DNA of 64,000 nt, taken from NCBI GenBank assembly GCA_934647195.1, contig CAKUFD010000002.1, forward strand, positions 225,414-289,413, in the 5' to 3' direction. This document shows positions 15,109-23,900 of the stretch, piece after piece. This DNA is from an uncultured Collinsella sp. (GTDB taxonomy: Bacteria; Actinomycetota; Coriobacteriia; Coriobacteriales; Coriobacteriaceae). The number at the start of each line of letters is the position of its first letter. Position 1 is the stretch's first letter. The translations under genes were made by a program, and so were the position numbers. Under the pieces are notes generated by a model, which did no database searches, was not told the DNA's origin, and saw only the letters and a list, made by a program, of their open reading frames with translations.

Positions 15109-15783
15109 ATGAATATCCAAACTCTACTTATTGACGCCGTTGCCCTTATTATCGGCATCGTGATACACGAAAGCGCGCATGCTCTTGCCGCATATGCGCT
15201 CGGCGACAAGACGGCTCGTTCGCGGGGAAGGGTTTCATTGAACCCTCTTGCCCATATTGATCCTTTTGGCACCGTTCTCCTGCCGTTGCTTATGCTTGCT
15301 GCCGGCGGACCTGTTTTCGCATTTGCAAAGCCCGTCCCAATTTATTTGAATAATCTCAAGCACCCTAAGCGAGACGAATTGCTCGTAGCGCTCGCCGGGC
15401 CACTTTCAAATGTTCTTTTAGCCCTTGCCGCCGCCCTGATCGGACATTTCTTAATACCCATCCTCGTCATGCAAGTCCCCATGGGCTTTATCTACTATCT
15501 CTTCTCCTTCTTTATGACGTTCATCGTTGTCAACCTTTCCCTAGCTTTCTTTAACCTGATTCCCTTGCCGCCGCTAGACGGATCTTCAATCCTTGTTCCT
15601 TTCTTGAAGGGAAAGGCCCTGCAAGAGTACTATCGCATCCAACAATATGCGATGCCGATTCTCCTGGTCATCCTCTATCTTCTCCCCACCGTGCTAAATA
15701 TCGACATTATCGGCATGTACTTCGATGTCACGGTCTATCCGTTGGCGCAAGGACTCACTTCATTCATGGTGAGCACGATATAG
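15109..15783 (+). CDS. Site-2 protease family membrane metalloprotease (M50)
   Basis: 224 aa, strongly hydrophobic. Zinc motif HESAH at residues 20-24 within the first membrane helix, and the second conserved motif NLIPLPPLDGS near residue 148 (the NPDG-type metal ligand). GRVSLNPLAHIDPFGTVLLPLLML follows the first motif, as in the short YwhC/SREBP-like subgroup without a PDZ domain. It cleaves membrane-embedded substrates; the substrate is unknown. It immediately precedes scpA, a common arrangement in Gram-positives. Confidence 0.9.
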   Translation: MNIQTLLIDAVALIIGIVIHESAHALAAYALGDKTARSRGRVSLNPLAHIDPFGTVLLPLLMLAAGGPVFAFAKPVPIYLNNLKHPKRDELLVALAGPLSNVLLALAAALIGHFLIPILVMQVPMGFIYYLFSFFMTFIVVNLSLAFFNLIPLPPLDGSSILVPFLKGKALQEYYRIQQYAMPILLVILYLLPTVLNIDIIGMYFDVTVYPLAQGLTSFMVSTI

Positions 15784-15837
15784 TAGACTTATAGTTCTTT
15801 AAGTACGAACGCTTACGGCAAAGGATAAGGGGGATTC

Positions 15838-16653
15838 GTGTCATATCGCGTTTCAACGCAGGTCTACTCCGGACCCTTCGACCTCCTTCTCCAGCTTGTA
15901 AGTAGGCAAAAGGTCGATATCGGTTCCATCTCGATTACAGAAGTGACCAATCAATACCTGGCCGAGGTTGATCGCCTCGAAGCGCTCGACCTCGATGTTG
16001 CGAGCGATTTTCTACTCGTAGCGGCCACACTTCTCGACATCAAAGCCGCCTCTCTTGTTCCAGACGATACGGATTCGGCTCCAGCGCTCGACGAAGAGGA
16101 TATGGGGGAGTACGCGAATCTCGACGGCGACGCCTTGCGTGAAGTCCTCATCGCCCGCCTCATTGCCTACAAGCAGTTCAAAAGTGCGGCTGCGGCCCTG
16201 GGAGCGCGCATGGAAGCGGAAAGCCGCATGCATCCTCGAGTTGCGGGACCTGATCCGGAGTTCCTCAATCTGATGCCCGATTACCTCTCTGGCATCACGC
16301 TACGAGGCCTAGCAGTTATCTGCGCAGACCTTGATGGACGCCGGGAGACGTTTCTTCTTGAAGCGGAGCACGTGGCGCCTCACCGCATCCCGCTCGAGCT
16401 CACCGTTGCCTCGGTAGACCGTGTAACCATTTCGAAAGAGCACACCACATTCCAGGAGCTCCTTGATGGCGACGCAACGCCAGAACAACTCGTAGCAACA
16501 TTTCTTGCCGTACTTGAACTCGCAAAGCGAGGCTCCGTCACCTTGAAACAAGACGAGCTATTTGGAACGATTGAAATTGACCGTGTTGAAGGCGCTCCCG
16601 CGTACCATCCCGGAGAAGCGTTGGCTATTGAGGAGGGGGAAAACGATGAATGA
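15838..16653 (+). CDS. scpA: Segregation and condensation protein A
   Basis: 271 aa from GTG 15838. The kleisin N-terminus is clear: YSGPFDLLLQLVSRQKVDIGSISITEVTNQYL, then FLLVAATLLDIKAASLVP. The C-terminal winged helix ends around VATFLAVLELAKRGSVTLKQDELFGTIEI. ScpA bridges Smc heads and binds ScpB for chromosome compaction. It overlaps scpB by 8 bases, so the partners are co-translated. Confidence 0.94.
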   Translation: MSYRVSTQVYSGPFDLLLQLVSRQKVDIGSISITEVTNQYLAEVDRLEALDLDVASDFLLVAATLLDIKAASLVPDDTDSAPALDEEDMGEYANLDGDALREVLIARLIAYKQFKSAAAALGARMEAESRMHPRVAGPDPEFLNLMPDYLSGITLRGLAVICADLDGRRETFLLEAEHVAPHRIPLELTVASVDRVTISKEHTTFQELLDGDATPEQLVATFLAVLELAKRGSVTLKQDELFGTIEIDRVEGAPAYHPGEALAIEEGENDE

Positions 16654-17359
16654 ACTCGAAGCGCTTGATTCGTCTTCATTGAAAGGCGCCCTCGAGGCTA
16701 TGTTGCTTGTATCAAGCGATCCCGTTAGCGCGCCGGCACTTGCTTCAATCCTCTCCATCACTCCTGGAGAGTGTGCGTCGCTTCTCGCGGAGCTTCAAGT
16801 TGAATATCAGGAAAAAAATCGCGGTATCCAGCTGCGCGAGGTTGCAGGCGGATGGCGCCTGTTTACGCATCCTGCGTTTCACGAGCAGGTCGAGGCACTC
16901 GTTCTCTCCTGGGATACGCAGCGCCTTTCGCAAGCCGCGCTCGAAACGCTTGCCGTGATCGCCTACCACCAACCGGTGACGCGCGAGATGGTCAAGGGTA
17001 TTCGTGGCGTCAACTCTGATGGCGTCATATCTTCTCTTGTCGACAAGGGGCTCGTTCGCGAGCTCGGGCGCGACCCTCAGCATGGCCAAGCAATCATCTA
17101 TGGAACCACTAGCGCATTTCTCGAGAAATTTGGCCTGCGCAGCACGAAAGATCTTCCCGATCTTGAGCAGTTTGCGCCCGATGAGCAGTCTCGTCAGTTT
17201 ATTCGCGAACGCCTCTCCGGTAGATCCATCCAATCGACGCTTGAAGAAACCGATGACGATCTTGAAGAGGAGCGCGAGCTCATCGAAATCGAAGATGACG
17301 GTATCGACAGCTTGATTAACGAGGAGACAACGGGCGAGAGCGAAGACGACAATGCGTAG
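16646..17359 (+). CDS. scpB: Segregation and condensation protein B
   Basis: 237 aa from ATG 16646 (preceded by GGAGGGGGAAAA); an open frame extends 28 codons upstream, but only inside scpA. Two winged-helix domains: LKGALEAMLLVSSDPVSAPALASIL, and QAALETLAVIAYHQPVTREMVKGIRGVNSDGVISSLVDKGLV, the highly conserved ScpB block. The acidic C-terminal tail (EETDDDLEEERELIEIEDDGID) is longer than in Bacillus. Overlaps the next gene by 8 bases. Confidence 0.94.
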   Translation: MNELEALDSSSLKGALEAMLLVSSDPVSAPALASILSITPGECASLLAELQVEYQEKNRGIQLREVAGGWRLFTHPAFHEQVEALVLSWDTQRLSQAALETLAVIAYHQPVTREMVKGIRGVNSDGVISSLVDKGLVRELGRDPQHGQAIIYGTTSAFLEKFGLRSTKDLPDLEQFAPDEQSRQFIRERLSGRSIQSTLEETDDDLEEERELIEIEDDGIDSLINEETTGESEDDNA

Positions 17360-18140
17360 CCTTTCCGAAGATGAACGCCTGGTCCCCATGCGACTGCAGC
17401 GTTTTCTAGCGCGTGCGGGCGTTGCAAGCCGCCGTGGCTCCGAAGACCTGATGACTGCAGGCAGGGTCACCGTTAACGGCGAAGTGAAAACCGAAATGGG
17501 TACCAAGGTCGACCCACTTGTCGATCGCGTGGAAGTTGATGGCCGATCTGTGTCGCTTACTGCCGGCGCTACATACCTCGTTCTCAACAAACCTACCGGC
17601 TATGTCACGACCATGAGCGACCCTCATGGTCGTCCCTGCGTTGCTGACCTTGTTCCCACCGATCGATATCCCGGCTTGTATCCCGTAGGAAGGCTTGATA
17701 AAGATACGACTGGTTTTCTTCTCTTCACAACTGATGGAGATTTGGGCCAAGCGCTCCTGCATCCATCCCATCACGTAGACAAAACCTATATTGCGCTTGT
17801 CGACGGCATCCTCCATGACTCCGATTTCGAACCTCTCAGGCGCGGAATCATGCTAGACGACGGGCCATGCCGGCCCGCATCCTGCCGTGTCCTCATACAG
17901 CGCGAGGCAAAAGAAGTCGCACCAACAGGCATTCCACCTTACACCACCGCTGTTGAGGTGATTATCCACGAAGGACGGAAAAACCAGGTCAAGCGCATGC
18001 TTTCCGCCATTCATCACCCGGTGATCAAGCTCCATCGCTCCACATTTGGACCGCTCGCCCTCAATCGCGTCGACCGTGGCTCTTGGAGGCTGCTCGACCG
18101 CAACGAAATAGACCTTCTTCTGCACGCTGCAAAACACTAA
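17352..18140 (+). CDS. rluB: 23S rRNA pseudouridine synthase, RluB/RsuA family
   Basis: 262 aa. N-terminal S4 RNA-binding domain (MRLQRFLARAGVASRRGSEDLMTAGRVTVNG, about 13-43), then the catalytic motif GRLDKDTTGFLLFTTDGDL (Asp about 118) and the C-terminal KNQVKRMLSAIHHPVIKLHR. Converts a uridine of 23S rRNA to pseudouridine. The scpB-rluB-cmk order is conserved in Gram-positives, which supports RluB rather than RsuA. Confidence 0.9.
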   Translation: MRSLSEDERLVPMRLQRFLARAGVASRRGSEDLMTAGRVTVNGEVKTEMGTKVDPLVDRVEVDGRSVSLTAGATYLVLNKPTGYVTTMSDPHGRPCVADLVPTDRYPGLYPVGRLDKDTTGFLLFTTDGDLGQALLHPSHHVDKTYIALVDGILHDSDFEPLRRGIMLDDGPCRPASCRVLIQREAKEVAPTGIPPYTTAVEVIIHEGRKNQVKRMLSAIHHPVIKLHRSTFGPLALNRVDRGSWRLLDRNEIDLLLHAAKH

Positions 18141-18169
18141 CCCGATAGAAAGGCCTCTTGGAAACAACC

Positions 18170-18847
18170 ATGATTATCGCTATTGACGGACCCGCTGGAT
18201 CGGGCAAATCGACCATCGCCAACCTCATCGCCAAACGATTGCAGTTCGATAAGCTCGATACAGGGGCGATGTATCGTACCGTAGCGTTTATCTGCGCCTC
18301 TTCCGGAATCGACCTCGATGACGAGAAGGCGGTAACCACCTGTGCAAACGATCTGACCATCACATTCGATACCATCGACGGCGTCCAGCATGTTTTTGCC
18401 GACGGCCGCGATGTCTCCCGTGAGATCCGCACTCCAGAAACCGATCGCATCGTTTCCAAGGTCTCGGCGTACCCGGATGTTCGAAAGGCGCTTCTTCGCT
18501 GCCAACGGGATTTCGCTGCCACGCGCAACGTTGTCGCAGAAGGCCGTGATATTGGAACCGTTGTATTCCCGCAAGCAGAGGTCAAGGTATTTTTGACCGC
18601 CGACCCGCGTGAACGCGCTCGCCGCCGTGTGCTCCAGCGTCTTGGCGACACTCAGCTCAGTCAAGAAGAAATCGACGCACTTGTCGAAAAGACCCTTGCC
18701 GATATCGAGCGTCGTGACGACCTTGACTCCCATCGAGCAGTTGCCCCCTTGTGCGCCGCCGCCGACGCGTATCATATCGACTCTTCGTCCCAGAGCATCG
18801 AAGAGGTGTGCGATACAATTTGCGCTCTCGTCAAGCAGGTGAGCTAA
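18170..18847 (+). CDS. cmk: Cytidylate kinase
   Basis: 225 aa from ATG 18170 (MIIAIDGPAGSGKSTIANLIAKRL). The P-loop GPAGSGKST is at 7-15; the CMP-binding signature DTGAMYRTVAF follows near 36; GRDIGTVVFPQAEVKVFLTADPRERARRR is the lid region. Phosphorylates CMP/dCMP with ATP. The start is preceded only by a weak GAAAGG; an in-frame TTG sits 12 bases upstream. Part of the scpA-to-gpsA run. Confidence 0.95.
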   Translation: MIIAIDGPAGSGKSTIANLIAKRLQFDKLDTGAMYRTVAFICASSGIDLDDEKAVTTCANDLTITFDTIDGVQHVFADGRDVSREIRTPETDRIVSKVSAYPDVRKALLRCQRDFAATRNVVAEGRDIGTVVFPQAEVKVFLTADPRERARRRVLQRLGDTQLSQEEIDALVEKTLADIERRDDLDSHRAVAPLCAAADAYHIDSSSQSIEEVCDTICALVKQVS

Positions 18848-18848
18848 T

Positions 18849-19577
18849 ATGCATCACTTTACGTCAACGTATGAGGACTATTACAGCCATGGAATGCGCG
18901 AGTACCCTCTGGGACTCAGGGCGATGTACAGCATCGTTCTCGCCATTCTATTCGCCTTCTCAAAGATCATGTGGCGCTGGGACTTCGAAGATGCCGACAA
19001 GCTTTTCGACTCCAACAGCGAGCGCGGGACCGTGATCATCTGTAATCACACATCCATGGCGGAGGTTATCGCCATCGTTACCCATATCTGGGCAAAGGGC
19101 CATCGAGTGCGTCCTATTTTTAAATCCGAGTTCAACAAAACGAAAATCGTCAAATGGGCCTTTTCGCGTGTTGGCGGCATTCCCGTTGCGCGCGGCACCG
19201 CAGACCTCAAGTCCCTCCGCTATGCTCAGCATGCCCTGCAACGTGGCGAAGACGTCTTGATCTTTCCCGAGGGAACGCGCATCCGCACCGATGATCAACC
19301 CGTGGTGGTACACGGCGGCTTTGCAATCATCGCCAGCATGGGCAAGGCGACTATCTCCCCGATGGCCGTATGCGGATTCCGGGACTTGACCCCCAAAGGC
19401 TCAAAAATCACGAAACCGCTAAAGTGCTGGATGAAAGCGGGGGAGAGGTTGGGTTTCGATGACGCCCCCAAAGATCTCAAGCGAAAAGAGAAAAGCGCTT
19501 GGATTGAGAAGGAAGCGGTGGGCCGTATGTATGCGCTTCGAGACGAGCTCCAAGCCGAGCATCCCGGGAGGAAATAA
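18849..19577 (+). CDS. plsC: 1-acyl-sn-glycerol-3-phosphate acyltransferase
   Basis: 242 aa. An N-terminal hydrophobic segment (LRAMYSIVLAILFAFSKIMWRW), then the acyltransferase block I as NHTSMAE, so the usual HX4D is HX4E here, and block III as FPEGTRIR. PVARGTADLKSLRYAQHAL lies between. Transfers the second acyl chain in phosphatidic acid synthesis. plsY and gpsA, the preceding steps, are encoded 4-6 kb downstream. The stop and the ispH start share one base. Confidence 0.87.
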   Translation: MHHFTSTYEDYYSHGMREYPLGLRAMYSIVLAILFAFSKIMWRWDFEDADKLFDSNSERGTVIICNHTSMAEVIAIVTHIWAKGHRVRPIFKSEFNKTKIVKWAFSRVGGIPVARGTADLKSLRYAQHALQRGEDVLIFPEGTRIRTDDQPVVVHGGFAIIASMGKATISPMAVCGFRDLTPKGSKITKPLKCWMKAGERLGFDDAPKDLKRKEKSAWIEKEAVGRMYALRDELQAEHPGRK

Positions 19578-20425
19578 TGACTTCTCCTTCGATTCGGGTT
19601 GCACAACATGCAGGTGTCTGCTTTGGAGTGAAGCGCGCACTGGAAGAGGCCTCGAAGGTCCTTGCCGAGCAGCAAGGCTCCATTCACACCCTTGGCGAAC
19701 TCATCCATAACCCACGCGTCGTTCGTGACTTGGAACAGCAGGGTGCACATGTTGCCTACTCAGTCGACGAAGTCAAAGACGGCACTTTGATCATTCGTGC
19801 GCATGGAGTTGCCCCCCAGGTCAAACAAGTCGCTGAATCCGCAGGATTACATGTCGTTGATGCCACGTGCCCCTTTGTAAAGCGCGTGCAGGACCATGCT
19901 CGGACCCTTTATAACGATGGCTACCAGGTCATCATCGTCGGTGAGGCCGGCCATCCCGAGGTCGAAGGAATTCTTGGCTGTACTGACGGCAAGGCCTACA
20001 TCGTCGGCTCCGCCCAAGAGGTTGAATCCCTTGATATCTCCTCGCGCGTAGGGGTTGTTGTGCAGACCACGCAGACCAGTAAAAATCTTCGCGAGGTTGT
20101 CGATTCCCTGCTCGTTCGCGCTCGCGAGGTTCGCGTCTTCGACACCATATGTAGCGCGACCAATGAACGACAGGAAGCGGCACGTGCCTTAGCCGCCACG
20201 TGCGACATCATGATCGTCATCGGAGGACGTAACTCGGGCAACACGCGACGCCTGGAACAGATTTGCCGCGACGCATGTCCTTGCACGTATCACATCGAAG
20301 ACGCTCGGGAAATCAACCCTAAATGGCTGGCCTCCGCCGGTCACATAGGCATCACCGCAGGTGCTTCAACCCCGCAAGGGCAAATTGACGATGTTTTATC
20401 AACCTTAAAGCAGATTACTTCTTAA
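19577..20425 (+). CDS. ispH: 4-hydroxy-3-methylbut-2-enyl diphosphate reductase
   Basis: 282 aa. The three iron-sulfur ligands are visible: HAGVCFGVKRA (about Cys 15), VVDATCPFVKRVQ (about 97) and ICSATNERQEAA (about 192). So are the conserved HGxxP-like RAHGVAP and GEAGHPEVEG motifs. Final step of the non-mevalonate isoprenoid pathway, so the organism probably makes isoprenoids by MEP. Starts at GGAGGAAATAATG. Confidence 0.95.
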   Translation: MTSPSIRVAQHAGVCFGVKRALEEASKVLAEQQGSIHTLGELIHNPRVVRDLEQQGAHVAYSVDEVKDGTLIIRAHGVAPQVKQVAESAGLHVVDATCPFVKRVQDHARTLYNDGYQVIIVGEAGHPEVEGILGCTDGKAYIVGSAQEVESLDISSRVGVVVQTTQTSKNLREVVDSLLVRAREVRVFDTICSATNERQEAARALAATCDIMIVIGGRNSGNTRRLEQICRDACPCTYHIEDAREINPKWLASAGHIGITAGASTPQGQIDDVLSTLKQITS

Positions 20426-20426
20426 C

Positions 20427-21827
20427 ATGGATCAAACCATTACAGACTATGCCCATACGGTTGCAAACTACGGGCGCTCACGTGATCCGGAACCAGGGCA
20501 AGGCGCACTTGTGACAACGGTGCGTGAGGACTCCCCTGCCTACGACGTGGGAATTGAACCGGGCATGCGCGTCACTTCCGTCAATGGTAAGCCCCTCACC
20601 GATATGATCGTCTGGCTTTGGGAGGCGGATGATGAGACCGTTGCGCTTGAGGTCTTCGATCCAAGTGACGAAACCCTCACTCCCGTTGAGCTCGAGCGAT
20701 TCCCTGGTGAGGACTGGGGCCTGCAGTTCGATGGGCCCATCTTTGATGAAATGCGCACATGCGTAAACGCCTGCGTCTTTTGCTTCATGACCATGCTTCC
20801 CAAGGGCGGTCGCGATACCCTCTATATCCGTGACGATGACTATCGTCTGAGCTTCCTGCAGGGCAATTTTGTCACGCTCACCAACATGAGCGATGAAGAC
20901 GTGCGGAACGTCATCGAGCATGACATGAGCCCCATGAACGTATCCATACACGCCATCGATCCCGACGTGCGCCGCAAACTCATGGGTAAAAACGCCGGTC
21001 GCGGCATCGAGGTGCTCGAGGCGCTCATGGATGCAGGCATCGAGATTCATGCGCAAATCGTTTTGTGTCCCGGCCTCAACGATGGGGAAGAACTGGCGCG
21101 CACGCTTCGCTATTGCGAGGAGCATGAGCAGATTACGAGCCTGGGGATCGTTCCCCTTGGGTTTACCAAGCATCAGCATCGCTTTACGACCTCGTACTCT
21201 GATGACCCAGCGTCTGCACGCAAAGTTATCGAGATGGTAAGGCCGTATCAGGATAGGGCTTACGAACGCTTTGGGCGCCATACCTTCCAGATGTCAGATG
21301 AGTTTTATCTAGATGCAAAGCTAGACCCACCCGCAGCCGACTTCTACGATGGATATCCGCAATACTACGATGGCATCGGCATGATACGAAGCTATCTGGA
21401 CGATACCGATCAGATACTCGCGTGCTGCCCCGAACGCCTTCATGCGATTCACAATGCTCTGGTCGACGCCAGCGTCACTGTAATGGTTGTTTCGGGAACG
21501 GCAGCTCGCGACGTGGTTTCCCAACTTGTCGAAGAAAGTCCCATAGGCGGCAAGGTCCTAGGAATCAAGAACCGTTATTTTGGAGGCAATGTCGATGTCA
21601 CCGGCCTGATTTGCGCCGAAGACCTTCTTGAGCAAACTCCAGACAACCTTTCAAACGTTCTGTTCTTTATGCCTAGCGTCATGTTCAACGCTGATGCCAT
21701 GACGCTTGACGAGTATCATCAAGACCAGCTGACCCGCGAACTTGAATCGCGGGGGGCGCGGGTCTTCGTTGTCTCCACGATGCCGAAAGACCTGTTGCAA
21801 GCACTTGAAGAAGCACTCGACCTCTAA
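20427..21827 (+). CDS. DUF512 protein: PDZ plus radical-SAM-like
   Basis: 466 aa. A PDZ-like N-terminus (ALVTTVREDSPAYDVGIEPGMRVTSVNG) is followed by the cysteine cluster RTCVNACVFCFMTMLPKG, a CxxxCxxC motif of radical SAM type, then YRLSFLQGNFVTLTNMSDEDV. The C-terminal DUF512 domain follows. This family is almost always beside der in Clostridia and Actinobacteria, as here (28 bases before der). The reaction is not known; a role linked to ribosome assembly is a context guess. Confidence 0.86.
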   Translation: MDQTITDYAHTVANYGRSRDPEPGQGALVTTVREDSPAYDVGIEPGMRVTSVNGKPLTDMIVWLWEADDETVALEVFDPSDETLTPVELERFPGEDWGLQFDGPIFDEMRTCVNACVFCFMTMLPKGGRDTLYIRDDDYRLSFLQGNFVTLTNMSDEDVRNVIEHDMSPMNVSIHAIDPDVRRKLMGKNAGRGIEVLEALMDAGIEIHAQIVLCPGLNDGEELARTLRYCEEHEQITSLGIVPLGFTKHQHRFTTSYSDDPASARKVIEMVRPYQDRAYERFGRHTFQMSDEFYLDAKLDPPAADFYDGYPQYYDGIGMIRSYLDDTDQILACCPERLHAIHNALVDASVTVMVVSGTAARDVVSQLVEESPIGGKVLGIKNRYFGGNVDVTGLICAEDLLEQTPDNLSNVLFFMPSVMFNADAMTLDEYHQDQLTRELESRGARVFVVSTMPKDLLQALEEALDL

Positions 21828-21855
21828 TTCAGGTCCCGTATGCAAGGAGATACAC

Positions 21856-23199
21856 ATGAAGCCAATCGTTGCGGTCGTCGGTCGACCGAATGTCGGTAAA
21901 TCCACTCTCGTCAACCGCATCGCCCAGACCTCCGATGCCATCGTCCACGAAAGCCGCGGCGTCACGCGCGATCGCTCTTATTACGATGCTGATTGGTGCG
22001 GTCATGAGTTTACGCTTGTCGACACGGGCGGCATTGAACCCATGAAAAGCGACGACATTTTCTCCGCCTCCATTCGCGACCAGGCGCTTGCGGCAGCCGA
22101 AGAGGCCGACGTCATCTTGTTTGTCGTCGATGGATCCACCGGCGTCACCGAAGAGGACGAGAGCGTCGCACGCATGATCAAGCGTGCGAAAAAGCCCACG
22201 TTCTTGCTGGTCAATAAGCTTGACAACCCCGATCGCGAGCAGGAACGACTCTGGGAGTTCTACTCGCTGGGTGTAGGCGACCCCATTGCGGTTTCCGCTC
22301 TGCACGGTCATGGAACAGGCGATCTTCTGGATGACGTTGTCGCCCTGCTTCCCGACTCATATGAGGAAGAAGAAATCGATGACGGCATCCTCTCTGTTGC
22401 CATCATCGGTAGACCCAATGCCGGCAAATCCTCATTGTTCAACAAGATTCTTGGCTCCGATCGCTCCATCGTGTCCAACGTTGCCGGCACTACGCGCGAC
22501 GCTATCGACACCGTCATCGAACGCGGAGACAAGAAGTATCGCCTCGTAGACACTGCCGGCATTCGTAAGAAGAGCACCGTGTACGAGAACATCGAATATT
22601 ACTCGATGGTCCGTGGCCTTCGTGCGATTGACCGCGCCGATGTCGCCCTGCTCGTTATCGACTCTTCCACCGGTATGACCGAACAGGACCAAAAGGTCGC
22701 CAATCTCGCCATCGAGCGCGGCTGCGCCATCGTTGTCCTGCTCAACAAGTGGGACCTTCTGCCCGACGATCATGCGCGCGAGCAGATGATGGAGACCGTA
22801 GAGCGGCGCATGGGTATGGCTAAATGGGCAAATTACCTGCGAATCTCCGCTCTTACCGGCCGCTCTGTCGAAAAGATCTGGGCACTCGTCGACTCTGCTG
22901 CACAAAATCGTGCAGCACGCATCTCGACCTCCAAGCTCAATCAGCTTTTGACTGATATGCGTGAGTTCGGGCACACCATTGTCGACGGCAAGCGTCGTCT
23001 GCGCATGCACTATGTAACTCAAACGGGCACTAACCCTCCCGCATTTACGTTCTTCGTCAATCATACCGACCTGATTAACGACAGCTATCGCCGCTATATT
23101 GAAAACCGTATGCGCGCAACCTTTGATTTCAAGGGCACTCCCATTCGCTTGCGATTCCGCAAAAAGGATCAAAAAGAGATAGGGAAGGACGATAAGTAA
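21856..23199 (+). CDS. der: Ribosome-assembly GTPase Der (EngA)
   Basis: 447 aa from ATG 21856, with AAGGAGA 5 bases upstream; the frame is open 38 codons further left inside the DUF512 gene. Two tandem GTPase domains: GRPNVGKST (9-17) with DTGG, and GRPNAGKSS (about 185) with DTAGIRKK, NKWD in the second. The C-terminal KH-like domain ends RATFDFKGTPIRLRFRKK. Acts in 50S subunit maturation. Overlaps the plsY start by one base. Confidence 0.96.
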   Translation: MKPIVAVVGRPNVGKSTLVNRIAQTSDAIVHESRGVTRDRSYYDADWCGHEFTLVDTGGIEPMKSDDIFSASIRDQALAAAEEADVILFVVDGSTGVTEEDESVARMIKRAKKPTFLLVNKLDNPDREQERLWEFYSLGVGDPIAVSALHGHGTGDLLDDVVALLPDSYEEEEIDDGILSVAIIGRPNAGKSSLFNKILGSDRSIVSNVAGTTRDAIDTVIERGDKKYRLVDTAGIRKKSTVYENIEYYSMVRGLRAIDRADVALLVIDSSTGMTEQDQKVANLAIERGCAIVVLLNKWDLLPDDHAREQMMETVERRMGMAKWANYLRISALTGRSVEKIWALVDSAAQNRAARISTSKLNQLLTDMREFGHTIVDGKRRLRMHYVTQTGTNPPAFTFFVNHTDLINDSYRRYIENRMRATFDFKGTPIRLRFRKKDQKEIGKDDK

Positions 23200-23900
23200 T
23201 GCAGAGCTTTTCCCTGGAGTCTTGCTTGCCGATCACCCTTGCCTGTGTCGTCGTATCCTTTCTTGTCTGCGGCATTCCCTTTGGATTGATTATCGGCAAG
23301 CTATCCGGCAACGGCGATATTCGAAATGCCGGATCGGGCAACATCGGCACCACAAACGCACTTCGCGTTGCAGGGCCTAAAGTTGCCGCGGCAACACTGC
23401 TTTTCGACGTACTCAAAGGTGTGCTCGGTGTCTGCATCTCCCGAGTCGTCATCGCAAATATGGCCTTTGAGGGCAACCTCGCCATGCTTGCTCCCGGAGC
23501 ACCTGCCGACTGGGTGCTGGCTCTTATCGCTCTCACCTGCCTATGCGGCCATGTTTTTTCGCCATACCTTCATTTCCATGGCGGCAAAGGCATTGCCGTG
23601 GGAGTCGGTGTCCTTTTTGGCTGGTATTGGCCCCTCGCTCTTATTCACCTGGGCATTTTTATCGTTTTCGTAGCGATTACTAAATATGTCTCCGTGGGTT
23701 CCATGGTGACTGCCGCCCTTGTTCCCGTAACGGTGAGCATCGCATTCCCTTATTCCTCGATTCCCTGTAAGCTATTGATGGCCGTCATGGGTGTCATCGT
23801 TGTATGGGCCCATCGAAGCAATATCAAAAAACTACTGGCTGGAAAAGAATCAAAGCTTTCCTTCACGAAGCGCGTTTCGAAAATGGATGATGCATCATGA
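23199..23900 (+). CDS. plsY: Glycerol-3-phosphate acyltransferase PlsY
   Basis: 233 aa, five or more membrane helices. The three PlsY motifs are visible: GNGDIRNAGSGNIGTTNALRVAG (about 38-60), CGHVFSPYLHFHGGKGIAVGVG (about 112-133) and VSVGSMVTAAL. Uses acyl-phosphate to acylate glycerol-3-phosphate. Translationally coupled to der (TAATG) and to gpsA (4-base overlap), which makes its substrate. Confidence 0.94.
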   Translation: MQSFSLESCLPITLACVVVSFLVCGIPFGLIIGKLSGNGDIRNAGSGNIGTTNALRVAGPKVAAATLLFDVLKGVLGVCISRVVIANMAFEGNLAMLAPGAPADWVLALIALTCLCGHVFSPYLHFHGGKGIAVGVGVLFGWYWPLALIHLGIFIVFVAITKYVSVGSMVTAALVPVTVSIAFPYSSIPCKLLMAVMGVIVVWAHRSNIKKLLAGKESKLSFTKRVSKMDDAS

